The position numbers and the translations under genes are program-made. The notes under the pieces are model-generated. The model saw nothing but the letters and a program-made list of their open reading frames with translations. It was not told where the DNA came from and searched no databases. Positions 42,254 through 51,235 of a DNA stretch of 64,000 nt are shown one piece after another. Origin of the DNA: CAWBUW01 sp963792075 (GTDB lineage: Bacteria > Chloroflexota > Anaerolineae > Anaerolineales > UBA4823); the NCBI GenBank assembly GCA_963792075.1, contig CAWBUW010000012.1:806001-870000 (forward strand), in the 5' to 3' direction. Numbering within the stretch: position 1 is the first letter of the stretch; each line of letters begins with the position of its first letter.

Positions 42254-42303
42254 GGTGTAGGGCAATCGCCGGGCAGCGAAGCTGCATGCGATTACCCTAC
42301 ACC
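42254..42303. repeat. Hairpin with GCGAAGC tip, partly decayed
   Basis: Outer arms 42254-42269 and 42288-42303 have one mismatch; the inner stem GCAGC-GAA-GCTGC is separated by unpaired bases. Fragments of the same sequence (AGGGCGATTGC, CGGGCAGCGCAATC) occur upstream at 42148-42184. Confidence 0.75.
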
Positions 42304-42364
42304 CCAAATTTCCACTTAATAGTAAAATCATCTGGTGATAAGAATCTAAAAACCGGAGTAGGCT

Positions 42365-43390
<1,026 letters not shown>

Positions 43391-43399
43391 TCTTATTTT

Positions 43400-43434
43400 G
43401 CATCGTTCGCGGCGCTCTTCGCCGCAAATGATGC
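43400..43434. repeat. Imperfect hairpin between ATPase genes
   Basis: GCATCGTTCGCGGCG (43400-43414) against CGCCGCAAATGATGC (43420-43434), two mismatches or wobble pairs. Confidence 0.55.
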
Positions 43435-43453
43435 GCACCGGTGAGGAAAAGTA

Positions 43454-44449
43454 ATGAGTGATTTAGCGGTCAAGAAAAACGGCAAGCAAGACCTGATCCA
43501 GATCAAAGATTTGGTAAAGTATTTTCCGGTACGCGGGGGTCTGCTGCAGCGTGTGGTGGGCTGGGTGCAGGCGGTGGATAACGTCAGTTTCTCGATCCGT
43601 GAAGGCGAGACACTGGGGTTGGTGGGGGAGTCGGGCTGCGGGAAGACCACAGTCGGGCGCACCATGCTGCGCCTGGTTGAGCCGACTGCGGGTTCGGTCG
43701 TATACGATGGGACGGATGTATTTAAGCTCAAAGGCGCCGAGCTAAAAGAGATGCGGCGCAATATGCAGATCATTTTCCAGGACCCTTATGCTTCGCTCGA
43801 CCCGCGCATGCCGATTGCCGAGTTGATCAGTGAAGGTCTGCGGATTCATAATGTGGGTACGCCTCGCCAGCGCTTTGAGACCGCGATTGAGATGCTGCGC
43901 AAAGTGGGCCTGGAAGATTACCACGCCCGGCGCTATCCTCACGAGTTTTCTGGTGGACAGCGCCAGCGCATTGGGATCGCACGCGCCCTGGCGCTGCGAC
44001 CCAGGTTCATCGTGGCGGATGAGCCCGTTTCGGCGCTGGATGTCTCGATCCAATCGCAGGTGCTGAACATTCTGAAAGACCTGCAGGCCGAATTCGGGCT
44101 GACTTATTTGTTCATCGCTCACAACCTGAGTGTTGTGGAGCATATTTCAGACCGGGTGGGGGTGATGTACCTGGGCAAGATGGTTGAGATGGCGCCGCGG
44201 GACGATTTTTTCCGTAACCCGCTGCATCCGTACTCCCAGGCGTTGATGTCAGCGATCCCCATTCCAGACCCGATGATCAAGCGCGAGCGAATCATCTTGG
44301 AAGGGGATGTACCGAGCCCTTTGAATCCACCCGGTGGCTGCCGCTTCCACCCGCGCTGCCCGATTGCCTTGGAGCATTGCGGCGCAGAGGAACCGCCCTT
44401 CCGGTTGGTATCGCCAGAGCACTGGGTTGCTTGCTGGCGTGTCGAGTAA
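43454..44449 (+). CDS. Peptide ABC transporter ATPase (DppF type), third pair
   Basis: ATPase of 331 aa, ATG preceded by GAGGAAAAG. OppF-type N-terminus YFPVRGGLLQRVVGWVQAVD, Walker A GESGCGKTTVG, signature FSGGQRQRIGIARAL, Walker B FIVADEPVSALDVS, C-terminal CRFHPRCPIALEHC. Closely resembles the OppF-type ATPase at 24227. Followed 36 nt later by a response-regulator gene, possibly cotranscribed. Confidence 0.93.
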   Translation: MSDLAVKKNGKQDLIQIKDLVKYFPVRGGLLQRVVGWVQAVDNVSFSIREGETLGLVGESGCGKTTVGRTMLRLVEPTAGSVVYDGTDVFKLKGAELKEMRRNMQIIFQDPYASLDPRMPIAELISEGLRIHNVGTPRQRFETAIEMLRKVGLEDYHARRYPHEFSGGQRQRIGIARALALRPRFIVADEPVSALDVSIQSQVLNILKDLQAEFGLTYLFIAHNLSVVEHISDRVGVMYLGKMVEMAPRDDFFRNPLHPYSQALMSAIPIPDPMIKRERIILEGDVPSPLNPPGGCRFHPRCPIALEHCGAEEPPFRLVSPEHWVACWRVE

Positions 44450-44485
44450 TTTGAATGGCACCAGATATTTCTTAAGGAGGTGCAC

Positions 44486-45592
44486 ATGAACAATTACCGT
44501 GTTTTGGTGGTGGATGATCAGCGGGATATCCGCCGGTTATTGACTACCGCGCTGAAGTCCATGGGGCCCGCGCTGGATGTAATTGAAGTGCCTTCTGCTG
44601 AAGAGGCCATCTTGGTCACATCCCGCCGCCCGGTGGATTTGTTGATTACAGACATAGCCCTGCCGGGTATCTCGGGGCTGGAGTTGGTGAAGAAGTTCCG
44701 CTCGCGCTACCCGAGCATCAAGATCATCCTGATCACGGGATTGACAAATTCGAAGACGCGCCGGCAACTCGAAGCAGCCGATGTGGATGCATATTACTAC
44801 AAGCCGGTAGAGATGACGGATTTCCTGGGCGCGGTCGAGCGCCAGTTAGGGCTGTCAGCAGCACCTGTGGATGCAGCCCCGCTCCAGCCGGCGGTACCCG
44901 TTACGGTTGAACCAGCTATGCCGGCTGCCGAAAAGCCAGTGCAGGGGATCGCCCAGGCTGCGGAAAGCGAATCCCTGCTGATGAGCAAGCTGACTGCACT
45001 GCGTGACCGGTTCAAGGCCTCCGCGGTGCTGCTGGTAGATGAACAAGGGATCGGCCTGGCGCAATGCGGCGATACCGGCTCGCTGGCGGCTTTGCTGCCG
45101 ACTTTGATCAACCTGCAGCACGCAGGAAAGGACGTAGCCGGGCAGATGGGTTTGACAGCGCCACAGAACCTGCTGTTGATTGCCGGGCAAGGCCAGCACC
45201 TGGTGCTGGCTGCCGCGGGGCCGAATTTGTTGGTGGTGACGGGCGGAGCAAGTTTTCGCAATGACCTGTTGAGCCCCAATGGGATCGCTCTGGCGCAGGC
45301 GATGGATGGATTGGTCCCAAAGGTAGCCCCGCAAGAAGCGGAGCTGCCCCCAGAAGAAGCTGCGGATGCTGCCCTGGACGCGCTGTTGAGGGCGAAGGTG
45401 GAAGATGTGCCGCAAGAAGCGGCTGAAGCGGCGTTGGCAGAGATTGACGCCCTGTTCGGTAAGGCGGAGCAGCTCCAAACGACCAACGCAGATGATTTCT
45501 GGGATGATGTAGCCGAGAAACAAGATTCGGTCAAAACGAGAGAGAACGTGCTCACCTGGGAAGAGGCGCGTAACCTGGGCTTGAACTCGTGA
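44486..45592 (+). CDS. Response regulator receiver with C-terminal roadblock-like module
   Basis: Protein of 368 aa. The receiver domain (~1-122) has the acidic pair D10/D11, phospho-acceptor D56 (LLITDIALPG), T84 and K106 (YYYKP). After a Pro/Ala linker (~125-160), residues ~165-270 resemble a roadblock/LC7 fold (LRDRFKASAVLLVDEQGIGL, LLLIAGQGQHLVLAAAGPNL). An acidic Ala/Glu-rich tail ends ENVLTWEEARNLGLNS. No DNA-binding domain is present, so output is probably through protein-protein contact. AAGGAGG precedes the ATG at 44486. No histidine kinase is nearby. Confidence 0.85.
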   Translation: MNNYRVLVVDDQRDIRRLLTTALKSMGPALDVIEVPSAEEAILVTSRRPVDLLITDIALPGISGLELVKKFRSRYPSIKIILITGLTNSKTRRQLEAADVDAYYYKPVEMTDFLGAVERQLGLSAAPVDAAPLQPAVPVTVEPAMPAAEKPVQGIAQAAESESLLMSKLTALRDRFKASAVLLVDEQGIGLAQCGDTGSLAALLPTLINLQHAGKDVAGQMGLTAPQNLLLIAGQGQHLVLAAAGPNLLVVTGGASFRNDLLSPNGIALAQAMDGLVPKVAPQEAELPPEEAADAALDALLRAKVEDVPQEAAEAALAEIDALFGKAEQLQTTNADDFWDDVAEKQDSVKTRENVLTWEEARNLGLNS

Positions 45593-45620
45593 TTGACTCG
45601 CCGTCAAGATATGTTACAAT
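45593..45620 (+). promoter_or_regulatory. tRNA-Gln promoter TTGACT-16-TACAAT
   Basis: -35 TTGACT 45593-45598 and -10 TACAAT 45615-45620, ending 18 nt before the tRNA. Confidence 0.65.
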
Positions 45621-45638
45621 AATCGCCGCTGTTTTAAT

Positions 45639-45709
45639 TGGGGCATGGTGCAATGGCAGCACAGCAGACTTTGGATCTGTTTATTCTGGTTCGAATCCGG
45701 ATGCCCCAG
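45639..45709 (+). tRNA. tRNA-Gln (anticodon TTG)
   Basis: Seven-bp acceptor stem TGGGGCA/TGCCCCA, discriminator G at 45709, anticodon loop CTTTGGA with anticodon TTG at 45671-45673, T-loop GGTTCGAATCC. The 3' CCA is not encoded. Confidence 0.95.
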
Positions 45710-45718
45710 CCTGACTCG

Positions 45719-45761
45719 CAGGGGTGTTTGATACGGGCGACGCCCGTGCCAGACACCCCTG
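45719..45761. terminator. Imperfect hairpin after tRNA-Gln
   Basis: CAGGGGTGT...ACACCCCTG outer arms and ACGGGC-GAC-GCCCGT inner stem (45719-45761), followed by TTCTGTTCTTT; plausible tRNA terminator. Confidence 0.65.
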
Positions 45762-45785
45762 TTCTGTTCTTTGGGAGGCTTATCT

Positions 45786-47144
45786 ATGGGTAATATTCGT
45801 GCTGTAATCCTGGCAGCGGGCCAGGGAACCCGTATGAAATCCCAACTGCCGAAAGTAGTGCACCCGCTGTTAGGGCGACCGCTGGTCTGGCATAGCGTCC
45901 AGGCCGCCACCCGGGCGACGGGCGCCACGCCGGTCGTGGTGGTGGGACACGGCGTTGAGTTGGTGCAGCAAGCGCTGGGTGACCAGGCAGAGTTCGTGCT
46001 GCAAGAGGAACAGTTAGGTACCGCCCACGCGGTGATGCAGGCCGAAGGACGGCTGCGTGGACGTGCCGGCCTGGTGCTGGTCACCTTTGCAGATATGCCG
46101 CTGCTGACTGCGGAGATCATGCGTGAGATGATTGAGCAGCAGCAGGCACACCCCGAGAGTGCTTTCACCATGCTGACGGTGGTACAGCAGGATGCGCGCG
46201 GGTTTGGACGCATTCTGCGCGATGAACAGGGGAATATTCAAGCCATTGTCGAGGATGCGCATGCTACGCCGGAACAGAAGGCGATCCACGAAGTCAATCC
46301 GAGCGTGTATTGCTTTCGCGGCGACTGGTTGTGGGAGGCGCTGAAGCAAATCCCGGTGTCGCCCAAAGGCGAATATTATCTGACCGATATCGTGGCGCTG
46401 GCGCTTGCTGAAGGGCAGACGATCCAGGTAATACGCAGCGATTACGTAGCGGAGACGATCGGGATCAACACGCGTGTTCACCTCGCTGAGGCGCAGGTGC
46501 TGCTGCAGCAGCGCCTCAACCGCGAGTGGATGTTGAACGGGGTTACGATGATCGATCCATCCAGCGTGTACATCGAACCCGGGGTGACGATCGGGCAGGA
46601 TACGGTGCTCTGGCCGGGCACCTATCTGCATGGCAAGACTGTCATCGGGGTGGGATGTGAGATCGGGCCGAATACGATCATCCGCGATTCGCAAGTGGGC
46701 GATCGCTGCACGATCCTGGCTTCTGTGTTGGAAGGGGCAAAAGTAGAAGAGGATGTAGATATGGGGCCGTTCGCCCGGCTGCGCAAGGGAGCGCACCTGG
46801 GGAGGGGGGTGCACATGGGCAATTTTGGCGAGGTCAAGGACTCTTACCTGGCCGAGGGCGTCAAAATGGGACATTTTTCTTACATCGGGAACGCCCAGAT
46901 CGGCGCCAACACCAACATCGGCGCTGGGACGATCACGTGTAATTACGACGGGCAGCGCAAGCATAAAACGGAAATCGGGGAAGATGTGTTTATCGGCAGC
47001 GATACCATGCTGGTAGCGCCGGTGAAGCTGGGCGACAGAGCGCGCACCGGGGCGGGAGCCGTGGTCACGCATGACGTGCCCGAGGACACCGTGGTTGTTG
47101 GCGTGCCGGCGCGCCCGCTGTCAAAGAAGGAAGCGCGTGAATAG
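45786..47144 (+). CDS. glmU: Bifunctional GlcN-1-P acetyltransferase / UDP-GlcNAc pyrophosphorylase
   Basis: Makes UDP-GlcNAc for peptidoglycan (452 aa). The N-terminal uridylyltransferase has the signature LAAGQGTRMKSQLPKVVHPL and FADMPLLTAEIM. From about residue 250 a left-handed beta-helix of hexapeptide repeats forms the acetyltransferase (IGPNTIIRDSQVGDRCTILA, GNFGEVKDSYLAEGVKMGHF, NYDGQRKHKTEIGEDVFIGS). GGGAGG precedes ATG 45786. The stop overlaps the start of the CNNM gene. Confidence 0.97.
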   Translation: MGNIRAVILAAGQGTRMKSQLPKVVHPLLGRPLVWHSVQAATRATGATPVVVVGHGVELVQQALGDQAEFVLQEEQLGTAHAVMQAEGRLRGRAGLVLVTFADMPLLTAEIMREMIEQQQAHPESAFTMLTVVQQDARGFGRILRDEQGNIQAIVEDAHATPEQKAIHEVNPSVYCFRGDWLWEALKQIPVSPKGEYYLTDIVALALAEGQTIQVIRSDYVAETIGINTRVHLAEAQVLLQQRLNREWMLNGVTMIDPSSVYIEPGVTIGQDTVLWPGTYLHGKTVIGVGCEIGPNTIIRDSQVGDRCTILASVLEGAKVEEDVDMGPFARLRKGAHLGRGVHMGNFGEVKDSYLAEGVKMGHFSYIGNAQIGANTNIGAGTITCNYDGQRKHKTEIGEDVFIGSDTMLVAPVKLGDRARTGAGAVVTHDVPEDTVVVGVPARPLSKKEARE

Positions 47145-48423
47145 TTTTACGACGCTGCTCCCGGCGCTGTTGGCGCTGGTTGTATTGGCAGACTTGATCT
47201 TACTGGCGGCGTTGGCTTCGCTGCAGAAGGCCAACCTGGCACGTTTGTTGGCGCTGAAGAATGAAAAGGAAATACCGGTGCAGCGGGCGGTGGATCTGCT
47301 CCACAACCAGGCGCATACCGAGGCCACGCTCGGCGTGGCGCTGCTGCTGCTGCGCTTCTTGAGCGCGGGGTTGGTCATGGCGCTGTTTCTACCCCAGGAT
47401 TGGTCTTTACCAGGGGTGCTGGCAGAAATTGGGCTGCTGCTGCTGGCCGCGCTGCTGCTTTTTGGGCTGGAGGAGCTGGTGCGCGGGGTGGTCTGGCGCG
47501 ATGCGGAAGACTGGCTGATGCGCCTATCGCCGCTGGTGAGCTTGCTGGTGTTTTTCTTTGCGCCCCTGTTGGTGCTGCCGCTGGCTTTTCAACACGGGCA
47601 GATCGCTACCCAGGATGCTACGGTAACCGAGGATGAGCTGAAGAGTATGGTGGATGCCAGCCACGAGGAAGGCTTCCTGGAGAAGGACGAGCGCGAGATG
47701 ATCTACTCGATCTTTGAGCTGGGCGATACGCTGGCACGCGAAGTGATGGTACCACGCATCTATATCACTTCGCTGGAGGCGGATATCTCGCCTGAGGAAG
47801 CACTGGATGCGCTGCTGGCTTCCGGTTATTCGCGCGTGCCGGTGTATGACGATACGATTGACAATGTCGTCGGCTTGCTCTATGCTAAGGACCTGCTGCG
47901 GGCGATGCGCAAAAACAGCCCGGTGAGCACTTTGCGTGATCTGCTGCGCCCGGCGTATTTTGTCCCTGAAGCCAAGAAGGTGGATGAACTGCTGGATGAT
48001 ATGCAGTCCCGCCGTGTGCACATGGCCCTGGTAGTGGATGAATACGGCGGGATTGCCGGGCTGGTGACGCTGGAAGACATCGTGGAGGAGATTGTAGGTG
48101 AAATCCGTGACGAATACGACCAGGCAGAAGAGCTGCCTTTCCAGCGCTTAGGCGAACAGGATTATCTCTTCCTGGGCCGGGTAGACCTGGATGATTTTAA
48201 TGAAATCATGCACAGCAGCCTGCAAAAAGATGAGGCGGAAACGCTGGGCGGGTTTATTTACAGCCGCATCGGGCGTGTGCCGGTGAACGGCGAAAGTGTG
48301 CAAGTAGAAGATTTAACCTTGACCGTTGAGCAGGTCAGTGGGCGTCGCATTCGTAAGGTGCGCGCAACCCGGCCGGAAACCCCGGCCCAAAGCAACCAGG
48401 AAGTGAACCATGTTGATGGATGA
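47137..48423 (+). CDS. CNNM/CorC-type membrane protein with CBS domains
   Basis: Protein of 428 aa, GTG start 47137 overlapping glmU by 8 nt, AAGGAAG upstream. An N-terminal DUF21/CNNM-like membrane part has about four helices and a DELKSMVDASHEEGFLEKDE motif. A CBS pair follows (~200-325; REVMVPRIYITSLEADIS, SRVPVYDDTIDNVVGLLYAK, HMALVVDEYGGIAGLVTLED), then a C-terminal CorC_HlyC domain (FLGRVDLDDFNEIM, ETLGGFIYSRIGRVP). Family members take part in Mg/Co efflux. Confidence 0.93.
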   Translation: MNSFTTLLPALLALVVLADLILLAALASLQKANLARLLALKNEKEIPVQRAVDLLHNQAHTEATLGVALLLLRFLSAGLVMALFLPQDWSLPGVLAEIGLLLLAALLLFGLEELVRGVVWRDAEDWLMRLSPLVSLLVFFFAPLLVLPLAFQHGQIATQDATVTEDELKSMVDASHEEGFLEKDEREMIYSIFELGDTLAREVMVPRIYITSLEADISPEEALDALLASGYSRVPVYDDTIDNVVGLLYAKDLLRAMRKNSPVSTLRDLLRPAYFVPEAKKVDELLDDMQSRRVHMALVVDEYGGIAGLVTLEDIVEEIVGEIRDEYDQAEELPFQRLGEQDYLFLGRVDLDDFNEIMHSSLQKDEAETLGGFIYSRIGRVPVNGESVQVEDLTLTVEQVSGRRIRKVRATRPETPAQSNQEVNHVDG

Positions 48424-48820
48424 TCAATACCAGGCCCTGATCCAGGCGGCGCTCCAGGCGCGCCAGTACGCGTACGCACCGTATTCGCATTATTATGTTG
48501 GCTCTGCGCTGCTGACCGTGGCCGGGAAGATTTACTCGGGCTGTAATGTGGAGAATGCGGCTTATCCCACCAGTATGTGCGCCGAACGAGTGGCGCTGTA
48601 TAAGGCGGTTTCAGAAGGGGAAAGAGATTTCAAAGCGATCGTGGTGGCGACCGAAAACGGCGGCACCCCTTGTGGATCATGCCGCCAGGTGCTGGCGGAG
48701 TTTGGCCTGGAGATCAGCGTGCTGATTGTGAACGGGGAGGGCCGCCTGCTCCAGGAAACGAGCGTGCGTGCGCTGCTGCCAGGAGCTTTTCAGCCGCAGG
48801 ACTTAGGGATCAACCCTTAA
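48410..48820 (+). CDS. cdd: Cytidine deaminase
   Basis: Zinc enzyme (136 aa) deaminating cytidine and deoxycytidine in pyrimidine salvage. The substrate and zinc motifs NVENAAYPTSMCAERVAL and TPCGSCRQVLAEF are intact, and the size is normal for the homotetrameric class. ATG 48410 (AGGAAG upstream) overlaps the CNNM gene by 14 nt. Confidence 0.96.
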   Translation: MLMDDQYQALIQAALQARQYAYAPYSHYYVGSALLTVAGKIYSGCNVENAAYPTSMCAERVALYKAVSEGERDFKAIVVATENGGTPCGSCRQVLAEFGLEISVLIVNGEGRLLQETSVRALLPGAFQPQDLGINP

Positions 48821-48823
48821 TCT

Positions 48824-48848
48824 GGTGACAACGCTCCGCGTTGTCACC
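48824..48848. repeat. Hairpin, 11-bp arms, GGA loop on minus strand
   Basis: GGTGACAACGC-TCC-GCGTTGTCACC. Minus-strand tip CGC-GGA-GCG, the same as the three other hairpins around the adjacent transposase. Confidence 0.85.
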
Positions 48849-48856
48849 CTCTTCTT

Positions 48857-48871
48857 CGACGCTCCGCGTCG
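48857..48871. repeat. Hairpin CGACGC-TCC-GCGTCG at the 3' end of the RAYT gene
   Basis: Six-bp arms, GGA loop on the minus strand, ending 3 nt before the transposase stop codon. Confidence 0.75.
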
Positions 48872-48874
48872 TTC

Positions 48875-49411
48875 TTACCACTCCCGGCATATTTCCAACA
48901 TCCCTTGCAGTCCAGCATAATTGCGAGCGCTGGAATACATCCAGTGTTCCTGTAATTCTACGTAGCCACGTTTGACGGGATTGTGATGGATATACTCGAT
49001 CTTCTGGCGCATTATTTCAGCGTTCTGGATTTGTTGTGGATGAACCCCTTCCTGCCAGAATTGATACTCACGGTCGATGCGATGCGGAAGTTTGCTCGAT
49101 TGCAACTGGTTCAGGATAAATTTATTCTCCTGCTGTTGATAGTAATCAATGCTGCGCCGGGCTGTATAGGATTTGAAATCTCCCAACTCCTTCGCGAGAT
49201 CATCGGCAGAGGCCACCAGATGTAGGTGGTTTTCCATCAAAATATAAGCATACAGTATCAGTCGTTGTTGTGCTTGCAAAAAGCGTAAAGATTTAAAGAT
49301 AATCTCGGCGATAAATGGATTGCCAAATAGCGGCAGCCAGTTCACGGTGGTAGTTGTAATGAAGTAGGGTGTTTGGTCCCCTTCCAGGATTTTATAGCGA
49401 GTGCGTGCCAT
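48875..49411 (-). CDS. REP-associated tyrosine transposase (Y1/HUH, RAYT family)
   Basis: Single-strand-type transposase of 178 aa in the IS200/IS605-like Y1 superfamily. N-terminal YFITTTTVNWLPLFGNPFIA, the HUH-containing strand ENHLHLVAS (~60-68), the nucleophile-helix region (~82-115; ELGDFKSYTARRSIDYYQQQ), and the RAYT-typical end EYIHHNPVKRGYVELQEHWM YSSARNYAG. No IS ends are seen; instead short hairpins with an identical CGC-GGA-GCG tip stand on both sides in opposite orientation. RAYTs are known to be linked to REP palindromes that begin with GTAG or GGAG; GGAG stands directly before the hairpin at 49447. Weak ribosome-binding site. Confidence 0.9.
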   Translation of the reverse strand: MARTRYKILEGDQTPYFITTTTVNWLPLFGNPFIAEIIFKSLRFLQAQQRLILYAYILMENHLHLVASADDLAKELGDFKSYTARRSIDYYQQQENKFILNQLQSSKLPHRIDREYQFWQEGVHPQQIQNAEIMRQKIEYIHHNPVKRGYVELQEHWMYSSARNYAGLQGMLEICREW

Positions 49412-49425
49412 TTCCGCCTCGGGCT

Positions 49426-49440
49426 GGACGCGGAGCGTCC
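49426..49440. repeat. Hairpin GGACGC-GGA-GCGTCC upstream of RAYT
   Basis: Six-bp arms with GGA loop, 15 nt upstream of the transposase start codon. Inner part GACGCGGAGCGTC is identical to the minus-strand copy at the other end of the gene (48858-48870). Confidence 0.8.
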
Positions 49441-49446
49441 GGGGAG

Positions 49447-49471
49447 CGTTCCCACGCGGAGCGTGGGAACG
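49447..49471. repeat. Hairpin, 11-bp arms, preceded by GGAG
   Basis: CGTTCCCACGC-GGA-GCGTGGGAACG, with GGAG at 49443-49446 directly 5' of the stem, as in classical REP sequences. Confidence 0.85.
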
Positions 49472-49477
49472 AGAGTA

Positions 49478-49516
49478 ACACAGTTTCAGGGACGCATAGC
49501 GCCCCTGAAACTGTGT
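49478..49516. repeat. Hairpin, 14-bp outer arms, core shared with 53534-53568
   Basis: Arms 49478-49491 and 49503-49516, interior ACGCATAGCGC. The central 27 nt match the hairpin at 53534 at 25 positions, while the outer arms differ. Confidence 0.85.
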
Positions 49517-49526
49517 AAGAAATTAA

Positions 49527-50726
49527 TCACGGTCCCCAGTTGGGCGCTGGGGTGGCGACGAGTACCAGGGATTGGAGCAGCCAGCCTTCGGCGCCATCTT
49601 CCACCACGATAACGTGTATCCAGATCATCCCATCCACTTCTTTCGTCTCGGGGAGTATCTGAACCAGGGTCCGGTTCAGGTAACTGCGGATGACCGTGCC
49701 ACCTGGCTCTTTGCGTAGTTTGGCGCCGGGGGGATCGCCGGATGTGGCATAAATGAAGGCATAAACTGGCGTAGCCGTTGGGCTGGGGGTGATGGTGGGG
49801 GTGAGGGTGGGCGGCAACGTGGGGGTCACAGTGGACGTGACGGTGGGCGGCAGCGGGGTCAGGCTGGCAGTGGGGGTTGGCGGCACCGGAGACGGGGTCC
49901 AGGTCAGGGTGGGGATGGTGGTGGGGATGGCCATCTGTGCACCGACCACCACGCCTGCACCGCTGAGGCCGATAAACAGGATCACCCCAATCAGGGTCAC
50001 GGCGCCGCTCAAGGTGTAGCCGAACAAAGTGAGCGGGCGGAAGCCAAGCATGGCAAAGGACAACGCACCGATCAAAGCTGCCCAGGCCAGGTACAAGGCA
50101 AAGATGACCAGCCCGTCTGGCCACAAGTCGGGCTGCCCGCTGGTCAGACCAAAGCCGGCCACAGCGAGGGGTACGTAGAGTTCAAAGGCTATGGCTGCGC
50201 TGGGCAGGAGTGGTTGGCGGTCGGTGCGGGCGGTAGTTATGGTACTGAGCAGGATGCCAATAACCAGCACGCTGAAATTGGGCCAGGAGAGCTGGGCGAA
50301 GTAATGCGCCTGGATGAGCTGGGAAGGCAGCCATGCCTGGGCTACAATGCCCAGCAGCGCGCCGCAGCCGAGGACAAGCGCCGCGCCGAGCAGCAGGCTG
50401 AAAAAGCTCAGGGCAAAGAAACGCGACGAGCCGACAATGGTGCCAAAGGCGATGCCGATCACGGGCGCCATCAGCGGGGCAAACAATGCACCCAGCAGCA
50501 TCAGGGATGGTGCATCCAGCAGCAGGCCGAGGCTGATCACCAATCCGGCGACGATAGAGAAAATGAAGAAGTCCACGGTGGGCGAGACGCGATGAGCGAG
50601 CTGGTCGAGAAAGGCAGCGCGCTCATCGGAATCCAAGGGCGCCAGCAGGCGGCGTGCCCGGCGGCGGCGCGCCGGCGGCAGTTGTTCGGGGTCATCAGGG
50701 GATTGGGCAGTCTGGGGTAAATTCAT
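49527..50726 (-). CDS. DUF389 membrane protein with C-terminal SH3-like domain
   Basis: Protein of 399 aa. A cytoplasmic start (RRRRARRLLAPLDSDERAAF) is followed by a DUF389-type membrane domain of about six to seven helices (APSLMLLGALFAPLMAPVIG, SVLVIGILLSTITTARTDRQ). A Thr/Pro-rich linker (~270-320) and a bacterial SH3-like domain (~320-392; GDPPGAKLRKEPGGTVIRSY) follow. Start and preceding stop overlap as ATGA, coupling it to the HAD gene. The function of DUF389 proteins is not established. Confidence 0.85.
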   Translation of the reverse strand: MNLPQTAQSPDDPEQLPPARRRRARRLLAPLDSDERAAFLDQLAHRVSPTVDFFIFSIVAGLVISLGLLLDAPSLMLLGALFAPLMAPVIGIAFGTIVGSSRFFALSFFSLLLGAALVLGCGALLGIVAQAWLPSQLIQAHYFAQLSWPNFSVLVIGILLSTITTARTDRQPLLPSAAIAFELYVPLAVAGFGLTSGQPDLWPDGLVIFALYLAWAALIGALSFAMLGFRPLTLFGYTLSGAVTLIGVILFIGLSGAGVVVGAQMAIPTTIPTLTWTPSPVPPTPTASLTPLPPTVTSTVTPTLPPTLTPTITPSPTATPVYAFIYATSGDPPGAKLRKEPGGTVIRSYLNRTLVQILPETKEVDGMIWIHVIVVEDGAEGWLLQSLVLVATPAPNWGP

Positions 50727-51193
50727 TTGCGCAAAGTAGCAACGAGGCGGATTGGGTTTTCGAGCAATTCGAGGGCTGTGTAGATGGACTGGGCAACCAG
50801 ATCGGAGCGGACCAGTGTTTCCGTGGCGGTGCCCTCCGCTGACATTACGCAGATGCCGATGGCAGCCGCTTCTAACATGAGCGCATCATTTGCTCCCTGG
50901 CCGATGGCAACCACGTGTTCAGCGCCGAGCTGGCGCACGTAGGCGGCTTTTTGGGCGGCTTCATTCCCTGGTTGCAAGATGCTGGCCAACAGCCCAAGCT
51001 GTTGATCGATCCGTTTCTGCCGCCCGTGGGTATCCGCGGTGACCAGGTGGATGGACAGGCGGTCGCGTAGCTGGTTGAGCAGGCGCACCATGCCTTCTAG
51101 CAGTTGGCCGTCCAGAGCGATGGTGCCGTTGACATCCAAAACCAGATGTTCCAGTTGGATTTCGTCGCGGCCGGGGATATTGAGCTCGATCAT
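50723..51193 (-). CDS. HAD-superfamily hydrolase, soluble P-type-ATPase-like
   Basis: Small HAD protein (156 aa). Motif I is LDVNGTIALDG (the nucleophile Asp is present; the second position is Asn, as in P-type-ATPase-like members), motif II is VTADTHG, and motifs III/IV are IGQGANDALMLEAA. Probably a phosphatase of unknown substrate. A TATAAT box ends 6 nt before the ATG on the minus strand, so the message is likely leaderless. Coupled to the DUF389 gene by an ATGA overlap. Confidence 0.88.
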   Translation of the reverse strand: MIELNIPGRDEIQLEHLVLDVNGTIALDGQLLEGMVRLLNQLRDRLSIHLVTADTHGRQKRIDQQLGLLASILQPGNEAAQKAAYVRQLGAEHVVAIGQGANDALMLEAAAIGICVMSAEGTATETLVRSDLVAQSIYTALELLENPIRLVATLRK

Positions 51194-51199
51194 GGTGTT

Positions 51200-51228
51200 A
51201 TTATAATCTATAACAACTTTGGTACAAT
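51200..51228. promoter_or_regulatory. Divergent leaderless promoter pair
   Basis: Minus: TTGTAC-16-TATAAT with -10 at 51205-51200, 6 nt before ATG 51193. Plus: TACAAT at 51223-51228, 7 nt before ATG 51236. The two -10 boxes lie within a 42-nt divergent gap. Confidence 0.65.
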
Positions 51229-51235
51229 TGCAGGC

